This document shows positions 53,501 to 64,000 of a stretch of 64,000 nt of DNA, one piece after another. Where the stretch lies: positions 43,313-107,312 of the forward strand of contig CAMWJF010000007.1 of assembly GCA_947174505.1 (NCBI GenBank), read 5' to 3'. Each line of letters opens with the position of its first letter. Positions within the stretch are counted from its first letter, which is position 1. The notes under the pieces are model-generated. The model ran no database searches. It was not told the origin of the DNA and was given only the letters and a program-made list of their open reading frames with translations. The DNA is from an uncultured Lachnospiraceae bacterium (lineage in GTDB: Bacteria; Bacillota; Clostridia; Lachnospirales; Lachnospiraceae). The position numbers and the translations under genes were made by a program.

Positions 53501-54357
53501 CGAAGGCGCTTGGCTTCAATGTGGCTACGCCTGTGTTTGACGGCGCGAAAGAGGACGACATCATGGACACGCTGGATCTGGCAAACGACTATGTCAATCT
53601 GGAGTGGGAAGAGTTTGAGAAGAAGCATAAGGATGAACTGTTACCTGAAGTGCTGGATTATCTGTCCGAAAACAGGGAGCACAGAAAGCTCTGGAAGGGC
53701 GTGCCGATCTCCAGGGACGGTAAGGTGCGGCTGCGGGACGGCAGGACGGGTGAGTATTTCGATTCCCCGGTTACCATCGGACACATGCATTACCTGAAGC
53801 TGCATCATCTGGTGGACGATAAGATCCATGCACGTTCCACCGGCCCTTACTCGCTGGTAACGCAGCAGCCTCTGGGCGGTAAAGCGCAGTTCGGCGGACA
53901 GCGTTTCGGTGAGATGGAGGTTTGGGCGCTGGAGGCATACGGCGCGGCTTACACGCTGCAGGAGATCCTGACCGTGAAGTCCGACGATGTGGTGGGCCGT
54001 GTGAAGACTTACGAGGCCATCATCAAAGGCGACAACATTCCGGAGCCCGGTGTGCCAGAGTCCTTTAAGGTGCTTTTGAAGGAGCTGCAGTCTCTGGGAC
54101 TGGACGTCAGAGTGCTTCGTGACGACCAGACAGAGGTGGAAATCATGGAAACCATCGATTACGGAGAGAACGATTACCGGTACGAGATCGAGGGCGATTC
54201 CCGCAGTTACGATTATGAAAGAGAATCTTTTGGTTCTATGGGGTATCAGCGTCAGGAGTTTGACGAGGACAGTGGTGAGCTTGTGAGCAGCGATGAGGAG
54301 GACGCCGATTCTTTTGAGGAGTCAGAGGAGGCATTCGAGGAGGCTTACACAGAATAA
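50503..54357 (+). CDS. rpoB: RNA polymerase beta subunit
   Basis: 1284 residues from the ATG at 50503; GGGGTGA is 7 nt upstream, so the ATG and not the GTG at 50497 is used. All conserved blocks are present: [19 protein letters not shown], the rifampicin pocket [20 protein letters not shown] with [10 protein letters not shown] (wild-type residues), [12 protein letters not shown], and the C-terminal [18 protein letters not shown]. The protein ends in an acidic tail of about 30 residues. rpoC follows after an unusually long spacer of about 200 nt. Confidence 0.98.
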   Translation: MEKNRIRKTAAGRNTRMTYARQKEVLEMPNLIEVQKNSYQWFLDEGLKEVFDDISPISDYSGHLSLEFVDFELCEEDVKYSIEKCKERDATYAAPLKVRVRLINKEKDEITEHEIFMGDLPLMTQTGTFVINGAERVIVSQLVRSPGIYYGIGHDKIGKRLFSATVIPNRGAWLEYETDSNDVFYVRVDRTRKVPITVLIRALGVGSNEEIRELFGDEPKIEASFAKDASENYQEGLLELYKKIRPGEPLSVESAESLIMAMFFDPRRYDLAKVGRYKFNKKLMFRNRIRHHVLAEDVVDTQTGEILAKAGDKVSAEMADAIQNAAVPAVWIQTEERNVKVLSNMMVDITNFVDCNPKELGITELVYYPVLQQILDEYSGDPAQLAEVIRKNVHELIPKHITKEDILASINYNIHLEYGIGNDDDIDHLGNRRIRAVGELLQNQYRIGLSRLERVVRERMTTHDAEEISPQVLINIKPVQAAVKEFFGSSQLSQFMDQNNPLGELTHKRRLSALGPGGLSRDRAGFEVRDVHYTHYGRMCPIETPEGPNIGLINSLASYARINEYGFVEAPYRKIDKSDPQNPRVTDETVYMTADEEDNYHVAQASAPLDENGYFRRNSISGRYKTETQEYPKAMFDYMDVSPKMVFSVATALIPFLQNDDANRALMGSNMQRQAVPLLFTETPVVGTGMEPKAAVDSGVCVVARKSGVIEYVSADLIRMTCDDGEKDEYRLMKFSRSNQSNCYNQKPIVQKGMHVEQGDVIADGPSTEGGELALGKNPLIGFMTWEGYNYEDAVLLSERLVQEDVYTSVHMEEYEAEARDTKLGPEEITRDVPGVGDDALKDLDDRGIIRIGAEVRAGDILVGKVTPKGETELTAEERLLRAIFGEKAREVRDTSLKVPHGEYGIVVDAKVFTRENGDELSPGVNQAVRIYIAQKRKISVGDKMAGRHGNKGVVSRVLPVEDMPYLPNGRPLDIVLNPLGVPSRMNIGQVLEIHLSLAAKALGFNVATPVFDGAKEDDIMDTLDLANDYVNLEWEEFEKKHKDELLPEVLDYLSENREHRKLWKGVPISRDGKVRLRDGRTGEYFDSPVTIGHMHYLKLHHLVDDKIHARSTGPYSLVTQQPLGGKAQFGGQRFGEMEVWALEAYGAAYTLQEILTVKSDDVVGRVKTYEAIIKGDNIPEPGVPESFKVLLKELQSLGLDVRVLRDDQTEVEIMETIDYGENDYRYEIEGDSRSYDYERESFGSMGYQRQEFDEDSGELVSSDEEDADSFEESEEAFEEAYTE

Positions 54358-54359
54358 CA

Positions 54360-54512
54360 GTGTGAGAAGTACTTCTAAGACGCAGCAGCAGAGGCTGCTT
54401 CGCCAAGAAGTACTTCTCACACAGGAGAATGCCTGTAAAGCGGCATTCTCCGCATGTAGCGGAGGCTCAGTCGGGAGGCATCCTATGTACAGAGTGGAGA
54501 CTTTGTAGAGCG
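54360..54512. repeat. Hairpin repeat array between rpoB and rpoC
   Basis: Hairpin 1 has a perfect 17-bp outer stem (54360-54376 with 54406-54422), internal loop AAGAC/GCCA and inner stem AGCAGC/GCTGCT. Hairpin 2 is GGAGAATGCC (54424-54433) with GGCATTCTCC (54442-54451). A half copy, CGGCGTTCTCCGCA, lies at about 54511-54524. The unit is closely related to 43760-43855. Confidence 0.78.
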
Positions 54513-54562
54513 GCGTTCTCCGCACGAGTTTGAGGCAGATAATTTATGGAGGGTAATGCAGC

Positions 54563-57500
54563 ATGTCAGATATGAAACAGGAAGCGTATCAACCCATGAC
54601 ATTTGACGCGATCAAGATCGGACTGGCGTCACCTGAAAAGATCAGAGAATGGTCGAGAGGTGAGGTTACCAAGCCGGAGACGATCAACTATAGAACCTTG
54701 AAGCCCGAGAAGGAAGGTCTGTTCTGTGAGAGAATCTTCGGGCCGAGCAAGGATTGGGAATGCCATTGCGGTAAGTACAAGAAGATCAGATATAAGGGTG
54801 TTGTCTGTGACCGCTGCGGCGTTGAGGTAACGAAGTCCAGCGTCCGCAGGGAGCGTATGGGCCGTATAGAGCTGGCGGCCCCGGTATCCCATATCTGGTA
54901 TTTTAAGGGGATTCCGAGCCGCATGGGGCTGATTCTGGATCTCTCCCCGAGAGTGCTTGAGAAGGTGCTCTATTTTGCGTCCTATATCGTGCTGGACGGC
55001 GGAGAGACGGATCTGGATTACAAACAGGTGCTCACTGAGAAGGAGTACCAGGACGCCAGGGAAACCTGGGGAAATAAATTTCGGGTAGGCATGGGTGCGG
55101 AGGCCATCAAAGAGCTTCTGCAGGCCATCGATCTGGAAGAAGAGGCGGCGGAGCTGAAGGAGGGCTTAAGGGAGTCCACCGGACAGAAGCGTGCCCGCAT
55201 TATTAAGAGACTGGAGGTCGTGGAGGCTTTCCGGGAGTCCGGGAACCAGCCGGAGTGGATGATTATGGATGTGATCCCGGTGATTCCGCCGGATCTGCGT
55301 CCCATGGTGCAGCTCGACGGCGGCCGTTTTGCAACCTCCGACCTGAATGATTTATACAGAAGAATTATCAACAGAAACAATCGTCTGAAAAGACTGCTGG
55401 AGCTTGGCGCTCCCGATATCATTGTCCGCAATGAGAAGCGTATGCTGCAGGAGGCGGTTGACGCGCTGATTGATAACGGCAGAAGAGGCAGACCTGTGAC
55501 AGGCCCAGGCAACAGGGCGCTGAAATCCCTTTCTGATATGCTCAAGGGTAAGTCCGGCCGTTTCCGTCAGAATCTGCTCGGTAAGCGTGTTGACTATTCC
55601 GGCCGTTCCGTTATCGTGGTAGGTCCCGAACTGAAAATTTATCAGTGTGGCCTGCCGAAGGAGATGGCGATCGAGCTGTTTAAGCCCTTCGTGATGAAGG
55701 AGCTGGTGTTCCGCGGCATTTCACAGAATATCAAAGCGGCGAAAAAGCTGGTGGAGAGACTGGACACCCAGGTATGGGATGTGCTGGAGGAGGTAATCAA
55801 GGAGCACCCGGTGATGTTAAACCGCGCGCCTACCCTGCACAGGCTGGGTATTCAGGCATTTGAGCCGATTCTGGTGGAAGGTAAGGCGATCAAGCTCCAT
55901 CCGCTCGTATGTACCGCGTTTAACGCCGATTTCGACGGCGACCAGATGGCAGTCCACCTTCCTTTGTCCGTGGAGGCGCAGGCAGAGTGCAGATTCCTTC
56001 TGCTCTCTCCGAACAATCTGCTTAAGCCTTCCGACGGCGGTCCGGTGGCGGTGCCTTCCCAGGATATGGTGCTCGGTATCTATTATCTGACGCAGGAAAG
56101 ACCTGGCGCGCTGGGTGAGGGTAAGTTCTTTAAGAATGTGAACGAGGCGATTCTTGCTTACGAGAATAAGGCATGTACCCTCCATTCAAGGATTAATGTC
56201 AGAGTGACCAGAAAGAATGCTGACGGGCAGGAGGTGTCCGGCAATGTGGAGTCCACACTGGGAAGATTCCTCTTCAACGAGATCCTGCCTCAGGATCTGG
56301 GCTATGTGGACAGAACCGATCCGGAGAATTTACTGAAGCCGGAAGTGGATTTCCATGTAGGCAAAAAGCAGTTAAAACAGATACTGGAGAAGGTCATCAA
56401 TATCCATGGCGCAGTACGCACGGCCGAGGTGCTTGACATGATCAAAGCGACCGGCTATAAGTATTCCACACAGGCTGCCATGACCGTTTCGATTTCCGAT
56501 ATGACGGTGCCCGCCAAGAAGGAGGAAATGCTTGAGGCGGCACAGGCAACCGTAGATAAGATTTCCGTAAACTTCCGCAGGGGACTGATTACGGAGGAGG
56601 AGAGATACCGCGCTGTCGTGGAGACCTGGAACGACACCGATAAGGAGCTTACGGAAGTGCTGCTCTCCGGTCTGGATAAATACAATAACATTTATATGAT
56701 GGCGGATTCCGGAGCCCGTGGTTCCAACCAGCAGATCAAGCAGCTTGCGGGTATGCGCGGCCTGATGGCGGATACCACAGGACGGACCATCGAGCTGCCG
56801 ATCAAATCCAATTTCCGTGAGGGTCTGGACGTGCTGGAGTATTTCATGTCGGCGCACGGCGCCCGCAAGGGACTGTCCGATACCGCACTCCGTACCGCTG
56901 ACTCCGGCTATCTGACCAGACGTATGGTTGACGTTTCGCAGGAACTGATTATCCGCGAGACGGACTGCTGTGAGGGCAGGGATGAGCTTCCCGGCATGGT
57001 GGTCAAGGCGTTCATGGACGGCAAGGAGATGATTGAGGGATTGAAGGATAGAATCACGGGACGTTTCTCCTGTGAGGATATCAGGGATAAAGACGGCAGG
57101 ATGATCGTGAAGAGAAATCACATGATCACCCCGGCCCGCGCGGAGAAAATCTTAAGCGTAGGCGTGAACGAGAAGGGTGAACCTGTGGAGGAGGTCAGGA
57201 TCCGTACGATCTTAACATGCCGCTCCCATGTGGGTATCTGTGCCAAGTGCTACGGCGCCAATATGGCGACCGGCGAGGCGGTTCAGGTCGGCGAGGCTGT
57301 CGGCATCATTGCGGCGCAGTCCATCGGTGAGCCCGGTACACAGCTTACCATGCGTACCTTCCATACCGGCGGTGTGGCGGGCGACGATATCACGCAGGGT
57401 CTTCCCCGTGTAGAGGAGCTTTTTGAGGCGCGTAAGCCGAAAGGTCTGGCGATTATCGCAGAGTTTGGCGGCGTAGCTACCATTAAAGATACAAAGAAGA

Positions 57501-58294
57501 AGAGAGAAGTGGTTATTACCAATGACGAGACCAACGAGTCCAAGACGTATCTGATTCCTTACGGCTCCAGAATTAAGGTGCTGGACGGTGCGACGCTGGA
57601 GGCAGGCGACGAGCTGACTGAGGGTAGCGTGAATCCCCATGACCTGTTAAAGATCAAGGGTATCCGTGCCGTACAGGATTACATGCTCCGCGAGGTGCAG
57701 AGAGTGTACCGCCTGCAGGGTGTGGATATCTCCGATAAGCATATCGAGGTGATCGTGCGGCAGATGTTGAAGAAAGTGCGTATTGAGAACAGCGGCGACA
57801 CCGACTTCCTGCCGGGCACACTTGTGGATGTTCTGGACTACGAGGACATGAACGAGGAGCTGTTTAAGGATGGCAAGGAGCCTGCGGATGGCAAGCAGAT
57901 TCTGCTTGGTATTACCAAGGCGGCTTTGGCGACTGATTCCTTCCTGTCGGCGGCATCTTTCCAGGAGACCACCAAGGTTCTGACAGAAGCTGCTATCAAG
58001 GGTAAAGTGGATTCCCTGATTGGTCTGAAGGAGAATGTGATTATCGGTAAGCTGATTCCGGCGGGTACGGGTATGAAACGCTACCGCGACACAAGACTCA
58101 GCACGGACGAGAATCTTCTCAGCCGCCTGCGCATGGATGACGAACTGGAATTTGAGGACGGTTCCTACGAGGATGAAGAGTTTGAGAGCGTGGATGATAT
58201 GGAGGAGATCGAAGAGCTGGAGGAACTGGACGGCGATATCGACGAGGCGGAGGATTTTGCTGAGGCAGAGGAGGAGCTTGAGCCGGTAGAATAG
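54563..58294 (+). CDS. rpoC: RNA polymerase beta' subunit
   Basis: 1243 residues. Visible are the N-terminal zinc ribbon ([20 protein letters not shown]), the catalytic [12 protein letters not shown] with three Mg-binding Asp, the bridge-helix region ([19 protein letters not shown]), and the second zinc site ([13 protein letters not shown]). The last ~48 residues are a strongly acidic Glu/Asp tail, as in rpoB. The ribosome site is GGAGGG. The spacer to rpoB is filled with hairpin repeats, although both genes presumably share a transcript. Confidence 0.98.
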   Translation: MSDMKQEAYQPMTFDAIKIGLASPEKIREWSRGEVTKPETINYRTLKPEKEGLFCERIFGPSKDWECHCGKYKKIRYKGVVCDRCGVEVTKSSVRRERMGRIELAAPVSHIWYFKGIPSRMGLILDLSPRVLEKVLYFASYIVLDGGETDLDYKQVLTEKEYQDARETWGNKFRVGMGAEAIKELLQAIDLEEEAAELKEGLRESTGQKRARIIKRLEVVEAFRESGNQPEWMIMDVIPVIPPDLRPMVQLDGGRFATSDLNDLYRRIINRNNRLKRLLELGAPDIIVRNEKRMLQEAVDALIDNGRRGRPVTGPGNRALKSLSDMLKGKSGRFRQNLLGKRVDYSGRSVIVVGPELKIYQCGLPKEMAIELFKPFVMKELVFRGISQNIKAAKKLVERLDTQVWDVLEEVIKEHPVMLNRAPTLHRLGIQAFEPILVEGKAIKLHPLVCTAFNADFDGDQMAVHLPLSVEAQAECRFLLLSPNNLLKPSDGGPVAVPSQDMVLGIYYLTQERPGALGEGKFFKNVNEAILAYENKACTLHSRINVRVTRKNADGQEVSGNVESTLGRFLFNEILPQDLGYVDRTDPENLLKPEVDFHVGKKQLKQILEKVINIHGAVRTAEVLDMIKATGYKYSTQAAMTVSISDMTVPAKKEEMLEAAQATVDKISVNFRRGLITEEERYRAVVETWNDTDKELTEVLLSGLDKYNNIYMMADSGARGSNQQIKQLAGMRGLMADTTGRTIELPIKSNFREGLDVLEYFMSAHGARKGLSDTALRTADSGYLTRRMVDVSQELIIRETDCCEGRDELPGMVVKAFMDGKEMIEGLKDRITGRFSCEDIRDKDGRMIVKRNHMITPARAEKILSVGVNEKGEPVEEVRIRTILTCRSHVGICAKCYGANMATGEAVQVGEAVGIIAAQSIGEPGTQLTMRTFHTGGVAGDDITQGLPRVEELFEARKPKGLAIIAEFGGVATIKDTKKKREVVITNDETNESKTYLIPYGSRIKVLDGATLEAGDELTEGSVNPHDLLKIKGIRAVQDYMLREVQRVYRLQGVDISDKHIEVIVRQMLKKVRIENSGDTDFLPGTLVDVLDYEDMNEELFKDGKEPADGKQILLGITKAALATDSFLSAASFQETTKVLTEAAIKGKVDSLIGLKENVIIGKLIPAGTGMKRYRDTRLSTDENLLSRLRMDDELEFEDGSYEDEEFESVDDMEEIEELEELDGDIDEAEDFAEAEEELEPVE

Positions 58295-58348
58295 GGCTAT
58301 ACAAAAGTGCTCAGCCCGCGCCACCCGCAAAAATATAGGAAAAGTGTA

Positions 58349-58377
58349 TTGACAACGCATTCATGGGCAAGTATACT
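58349..58377 (+). promoter_or_regulatory. Promoter of the rpsL-rpsG-fusA unit
   Basis: -35 TTGACA (58349-58354), 17-nt spacer, -10 TATACT (58372-58377). Confidence 0.88.
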
Positions 58378-58454
58378 AGGATAGTGTGCACATGAATGCG
58401 TTTTTTTTGTGCGCCAATATAACATTATTTTTATTCTTACAGGAGGTGAAAAGA

Positions 58455-58874
58455 ATGCCAACATTTAACCAGTTAGTCAGAAAGGGACGTCAGACATCCG
58501 CTAAGAAGTCTACGGCACCTGCTTTGTTAAAGGGTTACAATTCCCTTCACAAGGCTGCTACCAATACCGCTTCTCCGCAGAAAAGAGGTGTCTGCACCGC
58601 TGTTAAGACAGCAACCCCTAAGAAGCCTAACTCAGCGCTCAGAAAGATTGCCAGAGTACGTCTTTCTAACGGAATCGAGGTGACAAGCTACATTCCCGGT
58701 GAGGGTCATAACCTGCAGGAGCATAGCGTTGTCCTGATCCGCGGCGGAAGAGTCAAGGACCTGCCCGGTACAAGATACCACATTATCAGAGGTACGCTGG
58801 ATACCGCGGGAGTCGCTAACAGGAGACAGGCTCGTTCCAAGTACGGCGCTAAGAGACCTAAAGCTTCCAAATAG
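58455..58874 (+). CDS. rpsL: 30S ribosomal protein S12
   Basis: 139 residues from the ATG at 58455 behind AGGAGGTGA; the longer open frame upstream is promoter and leader. It begins [13 protein letters not shown] and has the Firmicutes-type insertion before [21 protein letters not shown] (streptomycin-sensitive Lys) and [13 protein letters not shown] are intact. S12 lies at the decoding centre. No L7Ae-like gene stands between rpoC and rpsL, unlike in many Firmicutes. Confidence 0.98.
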   Translation: MPTFNQLVRKGRQTSAKKSTAPALLKGYNSLHKAATNTASPQKRGVCTAVKTATPKKPNSALRKIARVRLSNGIEVTSYIPGEGHNLQEHSVVLIRGGRVKDLPGTRYHIIRGTLDTAGVANRRQARSKYGAKRPKASK

Positions 58875-59612
<738 letters not shown>

Positions 59613-59667
59613 AAAACGAGAAGATATTCTAAGGCGTTTTTGGGATAATTTTAAGGAGGAAAAAACC

Positions 59668-61785
59668 TTGGCTGGAAGAGAATATCCACTAGAGAGAACC
59701 AGAAATATCGGTATTATGGCTCATATCGATGCGGGTAAGACCACATTGACAGAGCGTATCCTTTATTATACTGGTGTAAACTATAAGATCGGTGATACTC
59801 ACGAAGGCACAGCTACCATGGACTGGATGGAGCAGGAGCAGGAGAGAGGTATCACGATCACATCAGCCGCTACCACATGCCATTGGACTCTGGAAGAGAA
59901 CTGCAAGCCAAAGCCCGGTGCATTGGAGCACCGTATCAATATCATTGATACTCCCGGTCACGTAGACTTCACAGTAGAGGTCGAGCGTTCACTCCGCGTA
60001 CTTGATGGTGCCGTAGGCGTATTTTGTGCAAAGGGCGGTGTTGAGCCACAGTCAGAGAACGTGTGGAGACAGGCTGATACCTACAATGTTCCCAGAATGG
60101 CGTTCATCAATAAGATGGATATCTTGGGCGCTAATTTCTATGGGGCTGTAGACCAGATCAGAAACAGATTAGGTAAAAATGCGATTATTCTCCAGTTACC
60201 TATCGGTAAGGAGGATGATTTCAAGGGCATCATCGACTTATTTGAGATGAAGGCTTACATCTATAATGATGATAAGGGTGAGGACATCACCATTACAGAA
60301 ATTCCGGCCGATATGGCGGATGACGCCGCTCTCTATCATGATGAGCTGGTGGAAAAGGTATGTGAACTGGACGATGATTTGACGATGATGTATCTGGAGG
60401 GTGAGGAGCCTTCCGTAGAAGACATGAAGAAGGCGCTGCGAAAGGGCACCTGTGCGTGTACGGCTGTTCCCGTATGCTGTGGTTCCGCTTACAGGAACAA
60501 GGGCGTGCAGAAGCTTCTGGATGCGGTTCTTGAGTATATGCCTGCGCCGACCGATATCGAGGCAATCAAGGGCACCGATATGGAAGGCAATGAGATTGTG
60601 AGACACTCTTCTGATGATGAGCCTTTCGCTGCTCTGGCATTTAAGATTATGGCTGATCCTTTTGTAGGTAAGCTGGCATTCTTCCGTGTGTACTCCGGTA
60701 CCTGCAATTCCGGTTCCTATGTGTACAATGCGACGAAGGATAAGAAGGAGCGTATCGGACGTATCCTGCAGATGCACGCAAACAAGAGAGCGGAGCTTGA
60801 CAAGGTGTATTCCGGCGATATCGCGGCAGCCGTAGGGTTTAAGTTCACCGCGACGGGTGATACTATTTGTGACGAGCAGCATCCCGTTATTCTGGAGTCC
60901 ATGGAATTCCCAGAGCCGGTTATCGAGCTGGCAATCGAGCCTAAGACCAAAGCCGGTCAGGGCAAGATGGGTGAAGCGCTTGCGAAACTTGCAGAGGAAG
61001 ACCCGACATTCAAGGCACACACAGATCAGGAAACGGGACAGACGATTATTGCCGGTATGGGCGAGCTCCATCTGGAGATTATCGTAGACAGATTACTGCG
61101 TGAGTTCAAGGTGGAGGCTAACGTGGGTGCGCCTCAGGTTGCGTACAAGGAGACCTTTACCAAGCCTGTGGATCAGGAATACAAGTACGCGAAGCAGTCC
61201 GGCGGCCGTGGACAGTACGGTCACTGTAAGGTTAAATTCGAGCCCATGGACCCGAACGGAGAGGAGACATTCAAGTTCGAGACTTCCGTTGTCGGCGGTG
61301 CGATTCCGAAGGAATACATTCCGGCGGTCGGAGAAGGTATCGAGGAGGCTTCCAAGGCAGGTATCCTCGGCGGATTCCCCGTACTTGGCGTTCACGCCAA
61401 CGTGTATGACGGTTCCTACCATGAAGTTGACTCTTCCGAGATGGCTTTCCACATTGCAGGCTCCATGTGCTTCAAGGAGGCTATGAAGAAGGCAAATGCC
61501 GTACTGCTTGAGCCCATTATGAAGGTAGAGGTTACGATGCCGGAAGAGTATATGGGTGATGTAATCGGCGATATCAACTCCCGCCGTGGAAGGATCGAGG
61601 GTATGGAGGATATCGGCGGAGGTAAGATGGTAAAGGGATATGTGCCGCTTGCCGAGATGTTCGGTTATTCCACTGACTTACGTTCCAAGACACAGGGACG
61701 CGGAAATTACTCCATGTTCTTTGAAAAGTACGAGCAGGTGCCTAAGAGCGTACAGGAAAAAGTCCTGGCAGCTAAAGCAAAGTAA
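59668..61785 (+). CDS. fusA: Elongation factor G
   Basis: 705 residues from a TTG start at 59668; AAGGAGG stands 9 nt upstream, and the N-terminus [20 protein letters not shown] matches the family. An upstream in-frame ATG overlaps rpsG and lacks a site. The GTPase domain has [22 protein letters not shown] and NKMD; later domains show [16 protein letters not shown] and [10 protein letters not shown]. It drives translocation of tRNA and mRNA. The C-terminus KVLAAKAK is followed 24 nt later by a second copy-like stretch (61812-61838). Confidence 0.97.
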   Translation: MAGREYPLERTRNIGIMAHIDAGKTTLTERILYYTGVNYKIGDTHEGTATMDWMEQEQERGITITSAATTCHWTLEENCKPKPGALEHRINIIDTPGHVDFTVEVERSLRVLDGAVGVFCAKGGVEPQSENVWRQADTYNVPRMAFINKMDILGANFYGAVDQIRNRLGKNAIILQLPIGKEDDFKGIIDLFEMKAYIYNDDKGEDITITEIPADMADDAALYHDELVEKVCELDDDLTMMYLEGEEPSVEDMKKALRKGTCACTAVPVCCGSAYRNKGVQKLLDAVLEYMPAPTDIEAIKGTDMEGNEIVRHSSDDEPFAALAFKIMADPFVGKLAFFRVYSGTCNSGSYVYNATKDKKERIGRILQMHANKRAELDKVYSGDIAAAVGFKFTATGDTICDEQHPVILESMEFPEPVIELAIEPKTKAGQGKMGEALAKLAEEDPTFKAHTDQETGQTIIAGMGELHLEIIVDRLLREFKVEANVGAPQVAYKETFTKPVDQEYKYAKQSGGRGQYGHCKVKFEPMDPNGEETFKFETSVVGGAIPKEYIPAVGEGIEEASKAGILGGFPVLGVHANVYDGSYHEVDSSEMAFHIAGSMCFKEAMKKANAVLLEPIMKVEVTMPEEYMGDVIGDINSRRGRIEGMEDIGGGKMVKGYVPLAEMFGYSTDLRSKTQGRGNYSMFFEKYEQVPKSVQEKVLAAKAK

Positions 61786-61811
61786 AAAGACTGTGAGACT
61801 TTATCCTGAGA

Positions 61812-61838
61812 AAAGTACTGGCTGCAAAGAGTAAGTAA
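61812..61838 (+). pseudogene. Remnant of a second fusA 3' end
   Basis: The 27 nt read KVLAAKSK plus stop, nearly the same as the true end of fusA (KVLAAKAK plus stop, 61759-61785), but with mostly synonymous codon differences. This looks like the tail of a diverged fusA copy left after recombination. It has no start of its own. Confidence 0.55.
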
Positions 61839-61851
61839 TGCAAATAAATGC

Positions 61852-61880
61852 TTGAAAAACTTGGTAATCTTTAATATAAT
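61852..61880 (+). promoter_or_regulatory. Promoter of tuf
   Basis: -35 TTGAAA (61852-61857), 17-nt spacer, -10 TATAAT (61875-61880). It allows tuf to be expressed separately from fusA. Confidence 0.82.
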
Positions 61881-61955
61881 CAATGGTAGCGGATTCTATT
61901 TACCGAATGATTATGGAAACAAGGACAGTAAATTAATTTAAGGAGGACTTTAGAA

Positions 61956-63143
61956 ATGGCTAAAGCTAAATTTGAGAGAAACAAACCCCATTGTAATATT
62001 GGTACCATTGGTCACGTTGACCATGGTAAAACAACTCTGACAGCAGCAATCACAAAAGTGCTTTCTGAGAGAGTTGCTGGTAACACAGCTACAGATTTCG
62101 AGAACATCGATAAGGCTCCCGAGGAGAGAGAGAGAGGTATCACCATCTCTACCGCTCACGTTGAGTACGAGACAGACAAGAGACACTATGCGCACGTTGA
62201 CTGCCCCGGCCATGCTGACTACGTTAAGAACATGATCACCGGTGCGGCTCAGATGGATGGCGCTATCCTCGTTGTAGCTGCTACCGACGGCGTTATGGCA
62301 CAGACCAAGGAGCACATCCTTCTGTCCCGTCAGGTAGGCGTGCCTTATATCGTAGTGTTCATGAACAAGTGCGATATGGTTGACGATCCTGAGCTGCTTG
62401 AGCTGGTTGAGATGGAGATCACCGAGCAGTTAGAGGAGTATGAGTTCACAGACTGCCCGATCATCAAGGGTTCCGCCCTGAAGGCTCTGGAAGATCCCAA
62501 CGGCGAGTGGGGCGACAAGATCATGGAGCTTATGGGTACTGTTGACGATTATATTCCGGATCCCCAGCGTGATACAGATAAGCCTTTCCTTATGCCTATC
62601 GAGGATGTATTCTCCATCACAGGCCGTGGTACCGTTGCTACCGGTAGAGTAGAGCGTGGTACCCTGCATATGTCTGATGAAGTTGAGATCATCGGCGTTA
62701 AGGAAGAGACCCAGAAGTCCGTTGTAACCGGTATCGAGATGTTCCGTAAGCTGCTTGACGAGGCTCAGGCTGGTGATAACGTAGGTGTACTGCTTCGTGG
62801 TATTCAGAGAACTGATATCGAGAGAGGACAGGTTCTCGCTAAGCCCGGCACAGTTACCTGCCACAAGAAATTTACGGCTCAGGTATACGTTCTGACCAAG
62901 GACGAGGGTGGCCGTCATACACCTTTCTTCAACAACTACCGTCCTCAGTTCTACTTCAGAACAACGGACATCACAGGTGTATGTAACCTTCCTGACGGCA
63001 CAGAGATGTGCATGCCCGGTGATAACGTTGAGATGACGATCGAGCTGATCCATCCCATTGCTATGGAGCAGGGGTTGACGTTCGCTATCCGTGAGGGTGG
63101 TAGAACTGTTGGTTCTGGTCGTGTGGCTACTATCATCGAGTAA
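61956..63143 (+). CDS. tuf: Elongation factor Tu
   Basis: 395 residues, complete. The GTPase motifs are [42 protein letters not shown] and SALKAL; domains 2 and 3 follow ([15 protein letters not shown], ending [10 protein letters not shown]). It carries aminoacyl-tRNA to the ribosome. The ribosome site is AAGGAGG. It has its own strong promoter and a strong terminator. The S10 operon does not follow. Confidence 0.99.
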   Translation: MAKAKFERNKPHCNIGTIGHVDHGKTTLTAAITKVLSERVAGNTATDFENIDKAPEERERGITISTAHVEYETDKRHYAHVDCPGHADYVKNMITGAAQMDGAILVVAATDGVMAQTKEHILLSRQVGVPYIVVFMNKCDMVDDPELLELVEMEITEQLEEYEFTDCPIIKGSALKALEDPNGEWGDKIMELMGTVDDYIPDPQRDTDKPFLMPIEDVFSITGRGTVATGRVERGTLHMSDEVEIIGVKEETQKSVVTGIEMFRKLLDEAQAGDNVGVLLRGIQRTDIERGQVLAKPGTVTCHKKFTAQVYVLTKDEGGRHTPFFNNYRPQFYFRTTDITGVCNLPDGTEMCMPGDNVEMTIELIHPIAMEQGLTFAIREGGRTVGSGRVATIIE

Positions 63144-63165
63144 TTATAATTTATTCAGTAAAATC

Positions 63166-63199
63166 AAGGCTTTCGGGGATTTCTCCGAAAGCCTTTTTA
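63166..63199 (+). terminator. Terminator of tuf
   Basis: AAGGCTTTCGG (63166-63176) with CCGAAAGCCTT (63184-63194), then TTTT. Confidence 0.93.
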
Positions 63200-63206
63200 C
63201 GTGGAA

Positions 63207-63232
63207 AGCCACTTTAGGGAACTAAAGTGGCT
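63207..63232. repeat. Perfect inverted repeat at the possible island boundary
   Basis: AGCCACTTTAG (63207-63217), loop GGAA, CTAAAGTGGCT (63222-63232). Right after it, GGCTAC is repeated as GGCTAC-AAAAT-GGCTAC (63229-63245). It lies between the tuf terminator and AT-rich DNA and could be an integration site remnant or the terminator of the minus-strand gene. Confidence 0.45.
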
Positions 63233-63251
63233 ACAAAATGGCTACGATATT

Positions 63252-63785
63252 TTATTCTTGTTCAGTAATACCCGAATGAATAACACCTTCGTCAATCTTA
63301 TACATTATCATACTTGCAAACATGAGTTGACGCATTGCATCATCTTGGGACATGTTTAGATTCTCATGCGCAACTGGATTTCTTAATGCAATCATAGCAC
63401 CTTCAGCCATTTTCATAAAACCTAATTGAGTATTTTGTCCACTCTCGGTATGTCTATCACAAAATTCTACAATGGGATTGTTTGAAGAATATACTCTTGT
63501 CATTGCAGCGGCACCGTCCGGAATAGGAGTATTTGGACATGCATTTGCATATATGCGTTTTGTTCGTGCGTTGATTTCTTTAAAAGCATTTTCAGCCGCA
63601 TCTGCATAGAATCCAGAGAGATATTGTCCTTTGGAAACCTTTTGGATTTTTGGGTGAATATAATCCCATATATCATTGAAAGGCTGTTTTTGTTTTTCAT
63701 ATAAGGAAGTAATATAACCAAATGTCATCCCATGAATAGCAGGATTTACACCGAATGAATTAAATAAACGGTCTTTTAGACGCAT
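63252..63785 (-). CDS. TIGR02391-like (Ymh) protein, possibly 5'-truncated
   Basis: 177 residues from the first ATG (63785). The core matches TIGR02391/Ymh proteins: IWDYIHPKIQKVSKGQYLSG, FYADAAENAFKEIN and the C-terminal RNPVAHENLNMSQDDAMRQL. The family is found in mobile and defence-associated regions; its function is not established. The frame continues without ATG, GTG or TTG up to a stop at 63948-63950 and keeps protein-like sequence there (FLYNWFKEIDCDKNFPRIL), so the true start is either non-standard or lost by a frameshift or nonsense change. The gene is AT-rich compared with the ribosomal genes beside it. Confidence 0.7.
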   Translation of the reverse strand: MRLKDRLFNSFGVNPAIHGMTFGYITSLYEKQKQPFNDIWDYIHPKIQKVSKGQYLSGFYADAAENAFKEINARTKRIYANACPNTPIPDGAAAMTRVYSSNNPIVEFCDRHTESGQNTQLGFMKMAEGAMIALRNPVAHENLNMSQDDAMRQLMFASMIMYKIDEGVIHSGITEQE

Positions 63786-64000
63786 AAATTCTTTGCTGTA
63801 AAAGGGGTCAGTCTGGCTTATATCTTGACTTAAATGATTAAGATGATCTTTAACAATTATTATGTCGGCATTTAGAAAAAGAATGCGAGGAAAATTTTTA
63901 TCACAATCAATTTCTTTAAACCAATTATAAAGAAAATATAGATGTTCCTAAATTATTCACGGAACAGTATCTGAACTGATAACTGTACCATGAATCTGAA
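63786..64000. other. AT-rich edge region upstream of the TIGR02391-like gene
   Basis: The minus-strand frame stays open to 63947. Beyond it lies a TAG and, further up, a TGA; a short frame in another register (MVQLSVQILFRE, minus strand, about 63955-63990) ends just there. This would fit a frameshifted N-terminus. No promoter or ribosome site was recognised. Confidence 0.4.

Noticed and set aside
58386..58454. Longer start for rpsL
   Set aside because: The region is promoter and leader; the perfect AGGAGGTGA before 58455 and the S12 family N-terminus fix the start.

Overview
The window looks like a chromosomal segment of a Lachnospiraceae (Clostridia) gut anaerobe. The evidence is a Firmicutes-type order of rpmG-secE-nusG-rplKA, rplJL-rpoBC and rpsL-rpsG-fusA-tuf, a long-form S12, tRNA genes without an encoded CCA, a PPi-type phosphofructokinase, flagellar and chemotaxis genes, and moderately GC-rich coding DNA with strong AGGAGG ribosome binding sites. 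No transposase, integrase or CRISPR array was seen.

Layout. 1-2.5 kb: a GH94 cellobiose phosphorylase cut by the window edge, divergent from a LacI regulator, with one copy of an 11-bp operator-like repeat downstream of each promoter. 2.6-7.5 kb: small membrane and unknown proteins, a 49-aa Asn/Gln-rich protein, a THUMP rRNA methyltransferase with a predicted leaderless mRNA, an amidase-fold protein that has lost its catalytic residues, rdgB and a YfcE-type phosphodiesterase. 7.5-9.9 kb: six tRNAs from one consensus promoter, a MATE pump and a tRNA-Leu. 10-13 kb: a sugar-binding lipoprotein beside a chemoreceptor. 13-18 kb: a membrane lipase, a second MATE pump, a probable manganese riboswitch driving a Ca/Na-type antiporter, and a DegV protein. 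18.5-23.4 kb: phosphofructokinase, LacI regulator and glycogen phosphorylase. 23.5-31 kb: tandem GT2-TPR glycosyltransferases, an XRE regulator, UDP-galactopyranose mutase, an orphan acyl-CoA carboxyltransferase behind a structured leader, and a FliD-like cap protein.

31-63 kb is the transcription/translation core: rpmG-secE-nusG-rplK-rplA, then rplJ-rplL, rpoB-rpoC and rpsL-rpsG-fusA-tuf. It is split between rplA and rplJ by about 15.6 kb of accessory DNA. That block holds a two-component system, a promoter with four 11-bp-phased direct repeats, two paralogous propeller-like/solute-binding lipoproteins, two sugar permeases without an ATPase, an HlyD-like protein, a CapA-like protein, two unrecognised proteins and an AT-rich MFS pump. 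After tuf the DNA becomes AT-rich and carries a TIGR02391-like gene with no clear start, possibly the edge of an island.

How the parts may fit together: cellobiose and glycogen phosphorolysis feed PPi-dependent glycolysis under LacI control; the two-component system probably switches on the sugar-ABC operon; the glycosyltransferases and the FliD-like gene share a 15-nt promoter sequence, which suggests a common flagellar role. A family of hairpin repeats (core GAGAATGCC/GGCATTCTC) recurs in spacers, often right after stop codons, and also lies between rpoB and rpoC.
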